DNA from: Nitrospirota bacterium
Lineage (GTDB): Bacteria; Nitrospirota; UBA9217
NCBI GenBank assembly: GCA_013334545.1
Contig: JAAXXJ010000173.1
Span: forward strand, 1-6,455
Length of the DNA stretch: 6,455 bases
Reading direction: 5' to 3'
Shown: positions 5,637 through 6,455 of the stretch, piece after piece
Position numbering within the stretch: position 1 is the first letter of the stretch
Layout: each line of letters begins with the position of its first letter
Made by a program: the position numbers and the translations under genes
Notes under the pieces: generated by a model
Seen by the model: only the letters and a program-made list of their open reading frames with translations
Databases searched by the model: none
Told to the model about the DNA's origin: nothing

Positions 5637-6455
5637 CTATGACCGCGTGTCGCCGCTGCCCTGCCGCGGACTGCCGGGCAGCGCACGCGTTCCGGTCCCG
5701 GCCGATAGCCGGTCCTTTTCCCGCTCGGCGACCCGAAAGAAGGCGATCGTGCTCTGCAGCTGATCGGCCTGCGACGCGAGCTCCTCTGCCGTGGACGCGA
5801 CCTCCTCGGATGCTCCCGCATTCTGCTGCACCACCTGGTTCAGCTGCTGGATGGCATTGTTGATCTGCTCCGCCCCCGCTTTCTGCTCCCTGCTCGCTGC
5901 GCTGATCTCCTGCACGAGCTCCGCCGTCTTTTGGATATCCGGCACCAGGCGCGACAGCATGGCGCTGGCCTGCTCCGCCACGAGGGCGCCCACTGCGGAC
6001 AGCTCGCCGATCTCCGCGGCCGCCGCCTGGCTCCGTTCCGCCAGCTTGCGCACCTCAGCCGCCACGACGGCGAATCCCCTGCCGTGCTCTCCTGCCCGCG
6101 CCGCTTCGATCGCCGCGTTCAGGGCCAGCAGGTTCGTTTGGCGGGCGATCTCCTCGATGATCGAGATCTTCTCGATGATGTTCTTCATCGCCGTCCCGGC
6201 CTCTGCCACGGCATTCCCGCTCTCCCGGGCGTCCGCCGCGGACTTGATCGCCATCTTTTCGGTCTGGGCAGCGTTGTCGGCGTTCTGCCTGATCGTGGCG
6301 TTCATTTCCTCGATGGATGCCGATGCCTCCTCGGTCGAGGCGGCCTGCTCCGCGGTGCCCTGGGACATTGCTCCGGCGCCGACCGAGAGCTGTTCGCTTC
6401 CCGAGGCGACGTTGTTCGCAGCCGTCCTCACGTCGGCGACCACGCCCCGGATGCG
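5637..6455 (-). CDS. methyl-accepting chemotaxis protein, C-terminal signalling part (5' end outside window)
   Basis: The frame stays open to the window edge, so the sensor domain, membrane segments and HAMP (if any) are not visible. The visible 270-odd residues form the cytoplasmic antiparallel coiled coil. The highly conserved hairpin tip that binds CheA and CheW, RQTNLLALNAAIEAARAGEH and the following GRGFAVVAAEVRKLAERS, is encoded at about 6035-6143. Candidate methylation sites fit the small-small-x-x-E-E-x-x-small-small pattern in AASTEEASAS (about 6315-6344, N-helix) and AGASEEVAST (about 5790-5819, C-helix). The chain ends in FFRV plus a low-complexity tail of about 30 residues rich in Gly, Ser and Arg, without a CheR-binding NWETF-type pentapeptide. 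A GTG at 6443 is internal, not the start. It is followed by cheR and cheB, so it is probably their substrate. Confidence 0.93.
   Translation of the reverse strand, partial: RIRGVVADVRTAANNVASGSEQLSVGAGAMSQGTAEQAASTEEASASIEEMNATIRQNADNAAQTEKMAIKSAADARESGNAVAEAGTAMKNIIEKISIIEEIARQTNLLALNAAIEAARAGEHGRGFAVVAAEVRKLAERSQAAAAEIGELSAVGALVAEQASAMLSRLVPDIQKTAELVQEISAASREQKAGAEQINNAIQQLNQVVQQNAGASEEVASTAEELASQADQLQSTIAFFRVAEREKDRLSAGTGTRALPGSPRQGSGDTRS

Overview
The window has a GC-rich coding style and encodes a KsgA-type rRNA methyltransferase, a heptose-pathway sugar isomerase and a chemotaxis module. This points to a motile Gram-negative (diderm, probably LPS-making) bacterium. The style of the proteins suggests Nitrospirota or a deltaproteobacterial (Desulfobacterota-like) lineage. 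That placement is an inference from general sequence flavour, not a demonstrated assignment.

Layout. Positions 1-206 are upstream sequence with a weak candidate promoter. rsmA (ksgA) lies on the + strand at 207-1007. A compact stand-alone transcription unit follows at 1031-1179: a consensus -35, an extended -10, hairpins and an intrinsic terminator with no credible ORF, so it is a candidate small RNA of about 114 nt. Positions 1180-1570 hold no convincing gene but do contain long-range inverted repeats around 1312-1485. On the - strand at 1571-3089 a two-gene operon runs from a near-perfect sigma70 promoter (3114-3141): a GmhA-type sedoheptulose-7-phosphate isomerase, then, 4 nt later, a protein resembling the deoxyhypusine synthase fold. 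Positions 3142-3634 are a second gene-poor stretch. It is dominated by a perfect 15-bp inverted repeat bounding 242 bp (3322-3563), with further nested pairings inside. The last part, 3635-6455, is a - strand chemotaxis cluster transcribed mcp -> cheR -> cheB, with the mcp 5' end outside the window.

How the genes work together. CheR methylates and CheB demethylates or deamidates glutamates on the chemoreceptor, so receptor, writer and eraser sit together as an adaptation module. GmhA would supply heptose phosphate for LPS or other heptose-containing glycans. Its translationally close partner is of unknown function. rsmA is a housekeeping gene of ribosome biogenesis.

The most interesting non-coding signals are the candidate sRNA at 1066-1179 and the nested inverted-repeat element at 3322-3563, which could be a structured RNA or a MITE-like relic. 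The most interesting protein is the deoxyhypusine-synthase-like partner of GmhA, because it lacks a recognisable catalytic lysine motif of true deoxyhypusine synthases. I see no CRISPR array, tRNA, rRNA, transposase or phage gene.
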